Shown one piece after another: positions 26,344-35,385 of a stretch of DNA of 64,000 nucleotides. How positions within the stretch are numbered: the stretch's first letter is position 1; every line of letters begins with the position of its first letter. The position numbers and the translations under genes are program-made. Origin of the DNA: Paenibacillus helianthi (GTDB taxonomy: Bacteria > Bacillota > Bacilli > Paenibacillales > Paenibacillaceae); the NCBI RefSeq assembly GCF_001909055.1, contig NZ_LVWI01000041.1, positions 1-64,000 of the forward strand. The letters are read 5' to 3'. The notes under the pieces were generated by a model. That model saw only the letters and a program-made list of their open reading frames with translations. It had not been told where the DNA came from and made no database searches.

Positions 26344-26403
26344 GAGTTTCCCCCCGGGTGTCGATTTGCAATAAGTATATCTTCAGCGGGGAGGATCTTG
26401 TAG

Positions 26404-26415
26404 ATACTTAAGTAT
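26404..26415. promoter_or_regulatory. Perfect palindrome ATACTTAAGTAT upstream of the dehydrogenase gene
   Basis: A 12-bp perfect palindrome in the 110-base gap before the minus-strand dehydrogenase gene. TACT...AGTA half-sites are typical of HxlR/YodB-family repressors that sense quinones and electrophiles, which would fit a quinone-reductase-like target. Assignment is inference. Confidence 0.4.
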
Positions 26416-26453
26416 GCTTTTCGTCAAAACTGTGACAGTGCTGTTGAATGACA

Positions 26454-29126
26454 TTACAACAAACCTAGCCTACGGGCACGGGCGACAGCCTCTGTACGCC
26501 GCGAGACCTGAAGTTTGTCAAAGATATTGCGGTTGTACCCCTTAACGGTACTTAGTGCTAGAAATAGCCGCTCGCTAATCTCGCGGTTCGAGAGACCTTG
26601 TGCAATGAGCTGCAATATTTCAAGCTCCCGCCCGCTCAGTGTCTCAATAAGGGGCTGTGACGTCCTGGGCAGTTGCTGAGCAGATCTCAATTGGCTGTGT
26701 TGTGGATTCTCGGCTTCAAATGCAGCCAGCAGTTTCCTCCGGTAGTCCAGTAGTTCCCCACCAACCTGTGCTTCGCGCAGCAGCCTTTCAACCGGCAGCC
26801 CTTCGTCGACAAAAGCGCGGATAAAGCCGCCAGGCTGGGCCATTGTCATAGCCTCAGCCAATGCTTGCGTCGCTGCAGACTTATCTCCGTTTCTGTAAAG
26901 GACTGCTGCATAAAAAATCATTCCCTTTAGCCGTTCGTCCGGACGACCCTTGACGGCTGCTTCCCCAAGCATTGGCTCAAGCACCGCAAGCATGGCAGAA
27001 ATGTCTCCGCGTGCCATGTATACCTTTGCCTGGCAGAGTGAAAGCCCGTGCTGCTCAGCAAGGATAGCGGCTGCATCCAGGTTCTCCTGATGAAGCAAAG
27101 CCGACACTTGCATAGCTGCAATCTGGGGAATCTGTGCCCAGAAATGTTCCTTGCGGGCGAGAAGCTCTGCTTTTGCTAAAATAGCAGCTGCCGCAATCAC
27201 CTCTCCCCGTGCAAGCTTCAGCTTCGCGAGCAGCACCTCGCCTGCCACCCCCCGGTCCGAATCTTCAAACTGTTGCGCAAGTTGGACGCTTTGCCGGCTG
27301 TGCAAGAGGGCTTGATCCCATTCATTCCATTCATAAAAGATCCGCGCTAATCCCAGGTGTGCTTCGCATGCAACCGGCAGTGGCGGTTCCCCAGCCCATT
27401 CCAGCACACGAAGATAGCTCCCAGCCGCAGCCGGTAACTGGTTCTCCGCTTCCTGAATGTTTCCGAGGCCTAGGGTCGCCATGATAGTGATCATCACATG
27501 CCCGATCCTCTTGCTGATCGACAAGGCTTCGGCATAGGCTGTTTCGGCCAGGCTGAGATCTCCTTGGAGCTGATAAGCATACCCCAGCGACCACGCGGCC
27601 GCTGCACGCACCGGCAGATTGTCAGGATGGAGGTATTCCAAGGCCCGGCGTGATTCGGCCATGATGGGTTCAGCCTGGTGTTTGCTTACCGCGAGCGTAG
27701 CACGTATAGAGGCAATATGTCCTGTAAGATCACGGGTTCTCTCGTTCTGTACAGTGCCGTGCAGCGCTTGTTCTGCAGCTTGCAGCTTCTGTTCAACACT
27801 CGATATCCGGCCTTGCATGAGGAGTCCGGAAGCATACATAACCCACAATGAAGGCCTTGAATCGAGTATTTCCCTTGGCATGGATTCCAGCCAGTTCAGT
27901 ACGGGAGTTACTGCTCCCCGAAACAACAACGGCATCCCCTCCCCTTCCATCAATCGGGCAGCGCGTTCGATATCCCCGGCAGCGGCTGCATGGTGGAAAG
28001 CTTCAAGTTCAAATCCATTGTCCTCATACCATCCGCTCGCCCGAATATGCAATTCAGCAACGGTCCTCTTCTCTTCCTCTTCTAATGGAGGAAGGCCTTG
28101 AGACAGACGTTCCCGCAGCAAATCCGCAAAGAGATGGTGATAGCGGTACCAGCGTCTTTCGTTGTCCAAAGGGATAAGGAAAAGATTCGCATGTTCAAGA
28201 TATTCCAAGGTGCGTTGTCCGGAAGAAAAAGGTGATCCTCCGGATTCTGCGCCCATTACAGCATCACACAGCGGGCCGCACATCCGGCTCAGGACCGATG
28301 TGAACAGCAAAAAGGCCTGAATACTTGCAGACTGCTGCTGCAGCACTTCTTCTACCAGATAATCCAGGACAAACTTGTGGCGCCCCGAGAACGACTGGAT
28401 GAAGCCGGTGACGTCATTGCGCCCCTGCAAAGAGAGTGCGGCTAATTGAAGGCCAGCTATCCAGCCTTCTGTGCGGGATTCAAGGTGCATGACATCTTCA
28501 GCGGAGAGCATCAGACCCATCACCTGGCCTAGAAATTCTGCAGCTTCGGTGGCATTGAACCGCAGGTCTGCAGCATGCAGTTCAGTCAATTGATGCCGCA
28601 CGCGGAGCCTCGGCAACGGTAAAACCGGTTCTTCGCGTGTGGCGATGACCAGATGTATCTGCGGCGGCAGGTGCTCAATCAGAAAAGCCACGGCTTCATT
28701 GACCGGCTTCGAATCAATCAGATGGTAATCGTCAAGGACAAGAATGGTAGGCTCAGATACAGAGGTAATTTCATTCAGAAGTGCCGTCAGCAGTGATTCG
28801 ATTGGCGGGGGCTGGGGGGATTGAAGCATGGCCAACATACCCTCTCCGATGTTCACGCCAATGGTCCGGCAAGCGGCGCACAAATACGTGAGAAAACTCG
28901 CAGGATCATTATCTCCAGCATCCAGAGACAGCCATCCGGCTCTGCGTCCGCAGACAGAGAGCCAGGCACTGACGAGTGTCGTTTTACCATAACCGGCGGA
29001 GGCGGAGAGGACAGTCAGCTTGCCTTGCAGACCCTTGTTAAGTTGCTCCAGCAGACGCGGGCGGACAACGATTTTTGACCTGGCCGGGGGGATATACAGC
29101 TTGGTAGATACAAGAGATATTGTCAT
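26454..29126 (-). CDS. MalT-type LuxR family transcriptional activator (STAND ATPase)
   Basis: About 890 residues. The N-terminal STAND ATPase has Walker A SAGYGKTT (~43-50) and Walker B TILVLDDYH. A winged-helix/TPR-like helical middle follows, and a C-terminal LuxR helix-turn-helix (LSGRELEILQLIAQGLSNRE then ISERLFLALSTVKGYNRNIF). Such proteins bind an inducer, oligomerise on ATP and activate catabolic or stress genes. Homologues start near MTISLVSTKLYIPPARSK, the ATG at 29126. A good sigma-A promoter ends 6 bases before it, so I prefer this over the ATG at 29192, although that one has an AGGG site. Confidence 0.85.
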   Translation of the reverse strand: MTISLVSTKLYIPPARSKIVVRPRLLEQLNKGLQGKLTVLSASAGYGKTTLVSAWLSVCGRRAGWLSLDAGDNDPASFLTYLCAACRTIGVNIGEGMLAMLQSPQPPPIESLLTALLNEITSVSEPTILVLDDYHLIDSKPVNEAVAFLIEHLPPQIHLVIATREEPVLPLPRLRVRHQLTELHAADLRFNATEAAEFLGQVMGLMLSAEDVMHLESRTEGWIAGLQLAALSLQGRNDVTGFIQSFSGRHKFVLDYLVEEVLQQQSASIQAFLLFTSVLSRMCGPLCDAVMGAESGGSPFSSGQRTLEYLEHANLFLIPLDNERRWYRYHHLFADLLRERLSQGLPPLEEEEKRTVAELHIRASGWYEDNGFELEAFHHAAAAGDIERAARLMEGEGMPLLFRGAVTPVLNWLESMPREILDSRPSLWVMYASGLLMQGRISSVEQKLQAAEQALHGTVQNERTRDLTGHIASIRATLAVSKHQAEPIMAESRRALEYLHPDNLPVRAAAAWSLGYAYQLQGDLSLAETAYAEALSISKRIGHVMITIMATLGLGNIQEAENQLPAAAGSYLRVLEWAGEPPLPVACEAHLGLARIFYEWNEWDQALLHSRQSVQLAQQFEDSDRGVAGEVLLAKLKLARGEVIAAAAILAKAELLARKEHFWAQIPQIAAMQVSALLHQENLDAAAILAEQHGLSLCQAKVYMARGDISAMLAVLEPMLGEAAVKGRPDERLKGMIFYAAVLYRNGDKSAATQALAEAMTMAQPGGFIRAFVDEGLPVERLLREAQVGGELLDYRRKLLAAFEAENPQHSQLRSAQQLPRTSQPLIETLSGRELEILQLIAQGLSNREISERLFLALSTVKGYNRNIFDKLQVSRRTEAVARARRLGLL

Positions 29127-29132
29127 ATCTAG

Positions 29133-29162
29133 ATTATAATGATTGTAATCCTGCAGCGTCAA
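29133..29162 (-). promoter_or_regulatory. Sigma-A-type promoter giving a predicted leaderless mRNA
   Basis: Minus-strand TTGACG (29157-29162), an 18-base spacer and a perfect TATAAT (29133-29138). Only 6 bases separate the -10 from the ATG at 29126, so transcription would begin at or next to the start codon. Confidence 0.55.
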
Positions 29163-29308
29163 CAAAGCAGTTCGTTCCCGGATCAGCTTCATCCGTGTAC
29201 CCTAATTTAAAAAGAACGATATACTCGTACAAGATGAACCCTCTATTCGGACCCCGGGTTAGTTAGAGATTTACGGAGGCTTACCCGGCTAATCCCGCAA
29301 TAACATAT

Positions 29309-29347
29309 AAGCGCTCAAAGCATAGGAATAACTGCTTTTGAGCGCTT
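29309..29347. terminator. Bidirectional terminator
   Basis: AAGCGCTCAAAGCA pairs with TGCTTTTGAGCGCTT (one bulged T), followed by T-rich sequence on the plus strand. It lies 27 bases beyond the stalk-domain gene stop on the minus strand. Confidence 0.85.
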
Positions 29348-29373
29348 TTTAGGTTCATGGGTTGGATACAGCT

Positions 29374-30492
29374 TTATTTTCCCGTCAGCAAATATTTATA
29401 TATCTTGCCATCCCGTACATACTCATTAGAGAACAGCAGCGCATCCCCATCACGCTTGATGAATTTCAGATTGTCTCCATAGAACGGAATATCGTTGGTT
29501 TCCGCATATTCCTGCTGCTTGGTGTCGAGCAGCTTTTGGTACAATAACGTCTGTCTACCCGTCTTGCGTTCGATCAGCATAAGCAGCCCCTTCTGATTCG
29601 GACGAATCAGAAGATAATCATCATCCATTCCTTCCACCAAATAGTTCTCAGCTACACCCCCAAGCTTCGCCATGTCTATGGATGAGGTTACCTTCCCTGT
29701 ACCATCTTCAATCAGCCGCAGCGTTTTCCCGTCCGTAAGCACCAAGTGATTGCCGTACATTTTCACATTATCCCCATAGCGCATCCAGTACTTCACACTA
29801 TCCTGACGGATAACCATTCCATCCTTGAGAATCAGCGTATACCATGTATTGTTGATATGGGGTTCCCCGTAAATATCCGTGATGGTCAGGTAAATCAAGC
29901 CCTTTGGAGTCTTTTTAAAATCAAATTGAACCATATCATACAGCTCCGAACCGAGTTTTGCCAGCAATCTGGGCTCACCCGAAGGAGCAGTTACATAGAG
30001 GTTACCGGTTTTTTTATCAATTGTATAATCGTCACCACCGTAGACAGCACTTGCGGAGTTAAAGGACTTAAGCCCTTGAGCAGTATAGACTCTATGCGCG
30101 GCATCCCAGCCCACCGTGGTTCCTCCCAGTGAACCTACTACGAAACGGGCGGGAACATACAACTGCTCCTCATAGATAAAAGGAGTTCCTCCAAGATCAA
30201 CGATTACTCCGTCAAGAACGCCCTTTGAGCTCCCTACTCGAATACCAACCTTTTTCTTCCATCCTATAAATTGCACCTTTTGATGAGCCTGATCCCAAGT
30301 GGCCTGAAGACCTGCCGACTCCAACAGATAAGCGGGCACATAGGTAATTCCATTCTTAATCAGCGCCGAATTGGTGCTCTGACCTCCGCCCTCCATTGAG
30401 TACTTGAAATATGCCGAAGAAGCAGCATCAGTAATTGGAGCCATTAGCAAAGAGGCCGCGAGCAAAGGGGCAACCAGCCATTTTCTAACCAT
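29374..30492 (-). CDS. Secreted stalk-domain protein with beta-propeller-like C-terminus
   Basis: About 372 residues. The signal peptide MVRKWLVAPLLAASLLMAPI is followed by two stalk-domain strands with the typical YVPAYLLESAGLQATWDQAH and YVPARFVVGSLGGTTVGWDA. The C-terminal ~230 residues (VYGGDDYTIDKKTGNLYVTA and following) are strand-rich and read like a small beta-propeller. I start at the ATG at 30492, which gives a clean signal peptide with GGAAAG nearby; the ATG at 30504 touches the GAGAGG site. Divergent from the lipase gene. Role unknown, surface location expected. Confidence 0.75.
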   Translation of the reverse strand: MVRKWLVAPLLAASLLMAPITDAASSAYFKYSMEGGGQSTNSALIKNGITYVPAYLLESAGLQATWDQAHQKVQFIGWKKKVGIRVGSSKGVLDGVIVDLGGTPFIYEEQLYVPARFVVGSLGGTTVGWDAAHRVYTAQGLKSFNSASAVYGGDDYTIDKKTGNLYVTAPSGEPRLLAKLGSELYDMVQFDFKKTPKGLIYLTITDIYGEPHINNTWYTLILKDGMVIRQDSVKYWMRYGDNVKMYGNHLVLTDGKTLRLIEDGTGKVTSSIDMAKLGGVAENYLVEGMDDDYLLIRPNQKGLLMLIERKTGRQTLLYQKLLDTKQQEYAETNDIPFYGDNLKFIKRDGDALLFSNEYVRDGKIYKYLLTGK

Positions 30493-30667
30493 ACATCTTT
30501 CCATCCTCTCTTATTCATACCTGTTATGTATAGACGCAAACGGTTCAGATAGGTTTCACCAGGTTTTCCCACATAAGGAGCTTGATCCAATCGTATCCTT
30601 AACTTTTTTTCCAGCGGCATGCACCTATCTTAGGCTCCAGTCATACAAAGATTATAAGGAAGGCGGG

Positions 30668-31486
30668 ATGCAGGTGAACAACAATCAGGCTTTTGATGAA
30701 CGGGCCATCTTTCTGGCGGCGGTCTGTGGACAGACCTATGTCCAGTTTAATCATACGGATGGTGCATTCACCGTTCCAACAGGATATTCAGTCACCCATA
30801 TCATTCAAGCGAAATCGTTAGGCCGTGTATGGGAACCGTTTGGATTCATTATGGAATCGCCGCAAGAGATCATAATTGCCTTCCGCGGGAGCAGTTCAAC
30901 GGCCAACTGGATTTCTAATGCCAATGCCACGCAAAAAAAGTACAAATACATCAAGGAAAACTGCCTTACCCACCGCGGCTTTACCAACATTTATTCCTCT
31001 GCACGAAGCGGTATTCTCTCTGCACTCTCCCGGTTGTCCCCCGGCAAAAGGCTATATATAACAGGTCACAGCCTCGGTGGGGCACTCGCGACACTATGCG
31101 CTCCCGATGTTGCTGTTCATACTGCATTCAATACTCCACACCTATATACCTATGGTTCTCCCCGTGCCGGTGATCCGGCCTTCGCAAAGGCTTGTTCGCG
31201 ATATGTTCCGAATAGCTACCGTATTGGCAACCTTTTTGATGCTGCCGTTTATGTTCCGCCCTCGATCTTCATAATGCCTGGCCGGGACAAACGGTATTAT
31301 TACAGCCATGTCCAGACCTTTTATCCCCTTTCTTTTCAAAATGGCTCCGTCAGCCTCAATCACGCACTCAGCAGTTATTTCAGGGAACTTTCCAAGCTCC
31401 GTCCGGAATTCACGAAGCAGCTATGCGCTTCAACCCCCGGTTTTTGTCCGGTTGTGGAAGAACTCCCCCAAGCGACTCGAGCTTAG
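30668..31486 (+). CDS. Class 3 (fungal-type) lipase
   Basis: A 272-residue alpha/beta hydrolase. The nucleophile elbow GHSLGG lies at ~132-137, IIAFRGSSSTANWISN forms the oxyanion strand, and YTYGSPRAGDPAFA and a C-terminal SHVQTFYPLSF carry the Asp and His regions of the class 3 lipase triad. No signal peptide is visible, so export is unclear. AAGGAAGGCGGG directly precedes the ATG at 30668, which fixes the start; the 88 extra upstream codons overlap the divergent stalk gene and are not coding. Hydrolyses acylglycerols or other esters by family. Confidence 0.85.
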   Translation: MQVNNNQAFDERAIFLAAVCGQTYVQFNHTDGAFTVPTGYSVTHIIQAKSLGRVWEPFGFIMESPQEIIIAFRGSSSTANWISNANATQKKYKYIKENCLTHRGFTNIYSSARSGILSALSRLSPGKRLYITGHSLGGALATLCAPDVAVHTAFNTPHLYTYGSPRAGDPAFAKACSRYVPNSYRIGNLFDAAVYVPPSIFIMPGRDKRYYYSHVQTFYPLSFQNGSVSLNHALSSYFRELSKLRPEFTKQLCASTPGFCPVVEELPQATRA

Positions 31487-31565
31487 CAGGCCTTGGATAA
31501 GCAAAAGACACTAGCCTACGGGCTAATGTCATGGATCATTCTTACCTATGTAATGGGAATTTTCA

Positions 31566-32438
31566 TTAGTGCTTGCTGATGAATCTCTTTGCCGCGTCAC
31601 CTGCTGCTGCCGGAAGCTGCATCCACACATAAGCATGGAGGGAGTTCTCAATACGTTCGATTTCATAGGTATCAAGCAGACTGGAAAAGGTATGCAGACT
31701 GCCTCTTATCTTCTCATCTGCCCACTCTTCTTCGCTCGGCAGGAAAAGAACCGGACATTTCACCTTGTTGTAATAGTGTTCAAATTTCACATCCCAGTAT
31801 TTTTGAATATATTCGGTTCTAACCCGATTTAAAAAACAACAGGCAAAATGACCGTTTGGCAGCTGCTGCAGATTATTTTTGATAAAGGCAGAGAAGTATT
31901 CGTTCCACAATCCGTGCGCCTCGAATTCCATCTGTTCTTCTTCCTCATAGGCTTCTTTAGTGGGAAATTCACGTTCCCTCCGCTCTGCCAATTGAACCCG
32001 CAGGGCTTCCTTCTTCTGCTCGATTTCTTCTTCTGACCCCTGAAATAAACCATACTCACCGAACTCATTATACAAGGCACCTTCACAGATAAGCGATTGA
32101 ACAAGTTCGGGATGTGATGCAGCCAGACTAAGTCCTACCTCTGCCCCCATGGAGCTGCCGACTACATGACAACGCTCCACATTAAGATGCTGCAGCAGGA
32201 TATACATATCGTTCGCCATATCATCAATATGATAGCCTGTTTCAGGTTGATCTGATTTGCCATGCCCCCGGCAGTCCGGAGCAATGATACTATATTCCTG
32301 CTCAAACTGCGGGATGATGCCATCCCACATGTTCAAATTCCCGCCGCTAAAGTGGAGAAAGAGAACGACTTCCTTATGTTCTATTGCGTATTTCACATTA
32401 ATGCCTACGTGCCCTAAGTCTATTAGTTCCTCTAGCAT
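31566..32438 (-). CDS. Alpha/beta hydrolase
   Basis: A 290-residue hydrolase with HFSGGNLNMWDGIIPQFEQE (oxyanion region), APDCRGHGKSDQP and the nucleophile elbow GSSMGA. The catalytic His is probably in ENSLHAYVW near the C-terminus. The cap region (residues ~140-200) is unusually acidic and charged (EEEIEQKKEALRVQLAERRE). GGAGGCAAAGAAC before the ATG at 32438 decides the start over the ATG at 32453. Convergent with the lipase gene, a small TAGCC/GGCTA hairpin between. Substrate unknown. Confidence 0.85.
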   Translation of the reverse strand: MLEELIDLGHVGINVKYAIEHKEVVLFLHFSGGNLNMWDGIIPQFEQEYSIIAPDCRGHGKSDQPETGYHIDDMANDMYILLQHLNVERCHVVGSSMGAEVGLSLAASHPELVQSLICEGALYNEFGEYGLFQGSEEEIEQKKEALRVQLAERREREFPTKEAYEEEEQMEFEAHGLWNEYFSAFIKNNLQQLPNGHFACCFLNRVRTEYIQKYWDVKFEHYYNKVKCPVLFLPSEEEWADEKIRGSLHTFSSLLDTYEIERIENSLHAYVWMQLPAAAGDAAKRFISKH

Positions 32439-32511
32439 GTTCTTTGCCTCCAATATGTAAAATCATTCACTTCATTATACCCTATGGATTCTGTCAGATT
32501 CAGTGTGAAAG

Positions 32512-32562
32512 TTGAGTTAAGTATAAAAGCTGTTATACTGCAATTGAGAACGATTATCAAAT
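32512..32562 (+). promoter_or_regulatory. Promoter with Fur box before the AraC-type regulator
   Basis: TTGAGT (32512-32517), 16-base spacer, TATACT (32534-32539), immediately followed by TTGAGAACGATTATCAAAT at 32544-32562. That matches the Fur 7-1-7 pattern (TGATAAT-N-ATTATCA) with few mismatches and would sit on the transcription start, so iron-loaded Fur should repress it. Confidence 0.7.
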
Positions 32563-32583
32563 ACGAAGGTAGTGAAAGTACAT

Positions 32584-34188
32584 ATGCTCACTCAGCGTTG
32601 TGACAGCTCCATCGCTCATCCCCATAGCTTCTGTATCCCCACGCGGATGGCAAATCTTAACGGTTTATCGATCAGTGGAGAACCCGATACCGGGCAACAG
32701 CATTCTATTTTGATGATTGTAACCGGCGGGAACGGCACCATTGAGCTTGAAGGGAAACAGCATAACCTTACTTGCGGAACCTTGCTGTGCTGCTCCAGAA
32801 CGCTAAGCGTTTCCTTACATCCACAATACCAGCTTCATGGGTTATGGATTGAATACTCCACCTTGCCTCCGCAGCAAGCCGGGGCCAATCCCTTGAACAA
32901 CGGCATACCTTTGAATGCAGGCAGCTCAAAAGCTTGTACACTAGCTTCAGAACTGCTAAAAATCTGGGAGGCGCCGGCACAGGATAATCCGTTCGCCCTG
33001 CAGAAGCTGTTCTCGGAGCTTCTGGTAGAGCTATACCGCACAAAAGTGGAGTGTGCCCAAACATCCGTGCAATGGCTTGATCAAGTACTGCAACATATAG
33101 AAACGCATTATAACGAAGATTTGACAAGAGTACAGATGGCAGAACTGGCCGGGGTCAGCCCGGAACATTTCTCACGTACCTTCCGCAAGGCCACGGGTCA
33201 AACCTTTAACGAATATCTTACCTTACTTCGGATCCGAAGGGCACAGCAGCGTATACTGACAGACAGACCGAATTTAACCGCACTGGCGCAGGAGGTTGGC
33301 TATGGCGAAGGAACCTATTTAAGCAGAAAATTCAAGCAGGTGGTCGGCGTATCTCCGGCAGCCTACCACCGCAAGAACAAAAGAATTGTTACTCTGAATT
33401 TCAATCACACCGCCAGCCTAAGAGCGCTAGAAGTCATGCCTGAACTGGGTGTGTATTCAAGCTGGATGGAGCGTCTTGAGCTTGCCCCTTCCCAGGATAA
33501 ATTGCGGTTTGAAGAGACAAGCACCGCTTCACTCTACCAATCAGTAGCCGCAGCACGGCCTGATGTTATCATCAGCTATAGCCTTACCGCTGAGAGCAAG
33601 CTGCTGCTGCCGGTAGCACCGGTAATTGAGCTGCCTTTTATGCATATGGGCTGGCGGGAGCAATTCCGGCAGATCGCCGCCATTGCAAACCGAGTGCCGC
33701 AGGCTGAGGCTTGGCTGAGCCGCTATGGTGAGCTGTGTCATGAGGCCAATCTGGAATTGGACCGGCTGATCGGAACGCGCGGGACAGCCATAGTCTGGGA
33801 AATTGGCGAAGATACCGCTTATTCCTACAGCAGCAGCTTTGGGCATGGATGTCAGATCCTATATGGTGATCTGGGTTTCCGCCCGCCTGCTGCCCTGCTG
33901 GAGCAAGGCCTGCAACGCAGCGGTTATTTGAAAGCACCCACCCAGACTATCGCTGCTTATCCTGCTGAACATATTTTCATTACCAGTATACCCACAACGC
34001 ATGAAGGACTGGAGCAGTTCTCAGCGCTGCTGCACTCCTCAAGCTGGAAGGAACTTGACGCAGTTCACAATGGCCATGTCTATCAACTACACCAGCCGGA
34101 TTTATTCTATGGCTTCGATCCCTTATCCTCGCTGGCGCAATTGAAAATGATCATGCAGACAATCACATCACAAATTTACATAGTGTGA
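32584..34188 (+). CDS. AraC-type regulator fused to a siderophore-binding-protein domain (Btr-like)
   Basis: About 534 residues. An N-terminal cupin-like region is followed by two AraC helix-turn-helix motifs (~180-275: LTRVQMAELAGVSPEHFSRT and LTALAQEVGYGEGTYLSRKF). A C-terminal FecB/FepB-like periplasmic-binding domain (~280-534) carries ARPDVIISYS and PAEHIFITSIPT. This matches the Bacillus Btr arrangement, in which the cytoplasmic binding domain senses a siderophore and activates its uptake genes. The linked Fur box and the downstream siderophore-binding lipoprotein support that role. The start is uncertain: ATG 32584 or GTG 32572. Confidence 0.85.
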   Translation: MLTQRCDSSIAHPHSFCIPTRMANLNGLSISGEPDTGQQHSILMIVTGGNGTIELEGKQHNLTCGTLLCCSRTLSVSLHPQYQLHGLWIEYSTLPPQQAGANPLNNGIPLNAGSSKACTLASELLKIWEAPAQDNPFALQKLFSELLVELYRTKVECAQTSVQWLDQVLQHIETHYNEDLTRVQMAELAGVSPEHFSRTFRKATGQTFNEYLTLLRIRRAQQRILTDRPNLTALAQEVGYGEGTYLSRKFKQVVGVSPAAYHRKNKRIVTLNFNHTASLRALEVMPELGVYSSWMERLELAPSQDKLRFEETSTASLYQSVAAARPDVIISYSLTAESKLLLPVAPVIELPFMHMGWREQFRQIAAIANRVPQAEAWLSRYGELCHEANLELDRLIGTRGTAIVWEIGEDTAYSYSSSFGHGCQILYGDLGFRPPAALLEQGLQRSGYLKAPTQTIAAYPAEHIFITSIPTTHEGLEQFSALLHSSSWKELDAVHNGHVYQLHQPDLFYGFDPLSSLAQLKMIMQTITSQIYIV

Positions 34189-34238
34189 GATCACATCAGA
34201 CCATAGTCTTCACTGGGTGAAGTCTGTAAAGTATAAAT

Positions 34239-34257
34239 GAGAATGATAATCATTGTA
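34239..34257 (+). promoter_or_regulatory. Fur box upstream of the siderophore-binding lipoprotein gene
   Basis: GAGAATGATAATCATTGTA closely matches the 19-bp Fur consensus GATAATGATAATCATTATC. It lies about 18 bases before the start codon, where bound Fur would block transcription. Confidence 0.85.
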
Positions 34258-34275
34258 CATAAGGAGGCACACAAG

Positions 34276-35286
34276 TTGAATCATCTGCAACAACGCAGCG
34301 CGAAACAAAGACATTGGCTCATCTTTTCCCTGCTGCTGGCAATAACCTTATTAGCTTCAGCTTGCGGAAACAATACTTCCAAGGGAAGTGCCGCAAATAC
34401 AGGAAACGCCACCGAAGCCCTCCCTGCTTCACAGCAACCGGAGCAGACGGTGGAACCCGCTGCATTCAAAACGGTTACAACCATAAACGGGGAGATTAAA
34501 ATCCCGGTTAAACCGAAACGCATCGTTGCCGAGGAATACCTGGGCAGCCTGATTGCCCTGGATACTATTCCTGTCGGCGCTCCCGGTCTGACACTGGAGA
34601 ATATGTACTTCAAAGAAGCCCTTGCCGGCATAGCTGATACCGGAACCTACGGGAAAATGTCACCCGAAAAGATCCTCGAACTTGAACCCGATCTGATTAT
34701 TTCCGGTATGGCCGACAGCTACGAGGCCTTAAGCCAAATCGCTCCAACCATCATCGTGCCTTATGGGGATCTAAAAAATACTCATGAAGAGTTAACTTAT
34801 TTCGGAAAGCTGCTGGGTAAAGAGCAAGAAGCCAAGGACTGGCTGGCTCAATACGACAAGCGTATTGCTGAAGCCAAAGCCAAGGTGGACGCAGTCATCC
34901 CTGCTGATGCTACCTTCAGCATCCTCGAGCATGGCGACAAAGCCACTTGGGCTTATGGAGACAACTTTGGACGCGGTGGACAGCCTGTCTATCAGGCGCT
35001 GGGCCGCAAGCCTCCTGCTGGAGTTGCTAAGGAAATCATGGAGAAGCAGTGGGCTGAAATTTCTGCTGAGATGCTGAACAAATATGCCGGGGATTACCTC
35101 ATCGTAACCGACAACGAACAAACCGTGCAGGACTACAAGGATGATCCGATCTGGGGCAGCCTACCTGCGGTCAAAAATGATCATATTTATGTCTGGAAGG
35201 AAGGGAAATCCTGGTACTATGATCCCATTGCCGTTCTTTCCCAAACGGAAGAGCTTGCGGCTTGGCTCACCGCCGGACAAAAATAA
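34276..35286 (+). CDS. Fe(III)-siderophore ABC transporter substrate-binding lipoprotein
   Basis: A 336-residue lipoprotein. The signal ends in lipobox LASAC, followed by a Gly/Asn/Thr linker and the FecB/BtuF-type two-lobe binding domain (KPKRIVAEEYLGSLIALDTI, ILELEPDLIISGMADSYEAL, GDYLIVTDNEQ). AAGGAGG lies 8 bases before the TTG at 34276, which is the start; the longer frame begins upstream of that site. It captures ferric siderophore outside and passes it to a permease, but no permease or ATPase is encoded nearby, so it must dock on a complex elsewhere. Iron regulation is expected from the Fur box. Confidence 0.9.
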   Translation: MNHLQQRSAKQRHWLIFSLLLAITLLASACGNNTSKGSAANTGNATEALPASQQPEQTVEPAAFKTVTTINGEIKIPVKPKRIVAEEYLGSLIALDTIPVGAPGLTLENMYFKEALAGIADTGTYGKMSPEKILELEPDLIISGMADSYEALSQIAPTIIVPYGDLKNTHEELTYFGKLLGKEQEAKDWLAQYDKRIAEAKAKVDAVIPADATFSILEHGDKATWAYGDNFGRGGQPVYQALGRKPPAGVAKEIMEKQWAEISAEMLNKYAGDYLIVTDNEQTVQDYKDDPIWGSLPAVKNDHIYVWKEGKSWYYDPIAVLSQTEELAAWLTAGQK

Positions 35287-35308
35287 TGCAAGTCAATCCA
35301 TAAACACC

Positions 35309-35346
35309 AAAAGAGCCAGATTCCTATCTTAGGAAATGGCTCTTTT
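35309..35346. terminator. Terminator after the siderophore-binding gene
   Basis: AAAAGAGCCA and TGGCTCTTTT form a 10-bp outer stem, with ATTCCT/AGGAAA extending it inside. U-rich on both sides, so it probably also ends the convergent Drr-type operon. Confidence 0.85.
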
Positions 35347-35385
35347 GCGTTATTTACCGTAAAGTTATACCGGAAGATATATTGA

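Noticed and set aside
29362-29384. Another Tn7-type site (GGGAAAATAAAGC on the minus strand)
   Set aside because: It is the end of a coding region (Gly-Lys-stop), lacks the TTAGACTG half and has no partner or TGT tip at the right distance.
30404-30667. 88-residue N-terminal extension of the lipase
   Set aside because: It overlaps the divergent stalk-domain gene, and AAGGAAGG sits directly before the ATG at 30668.
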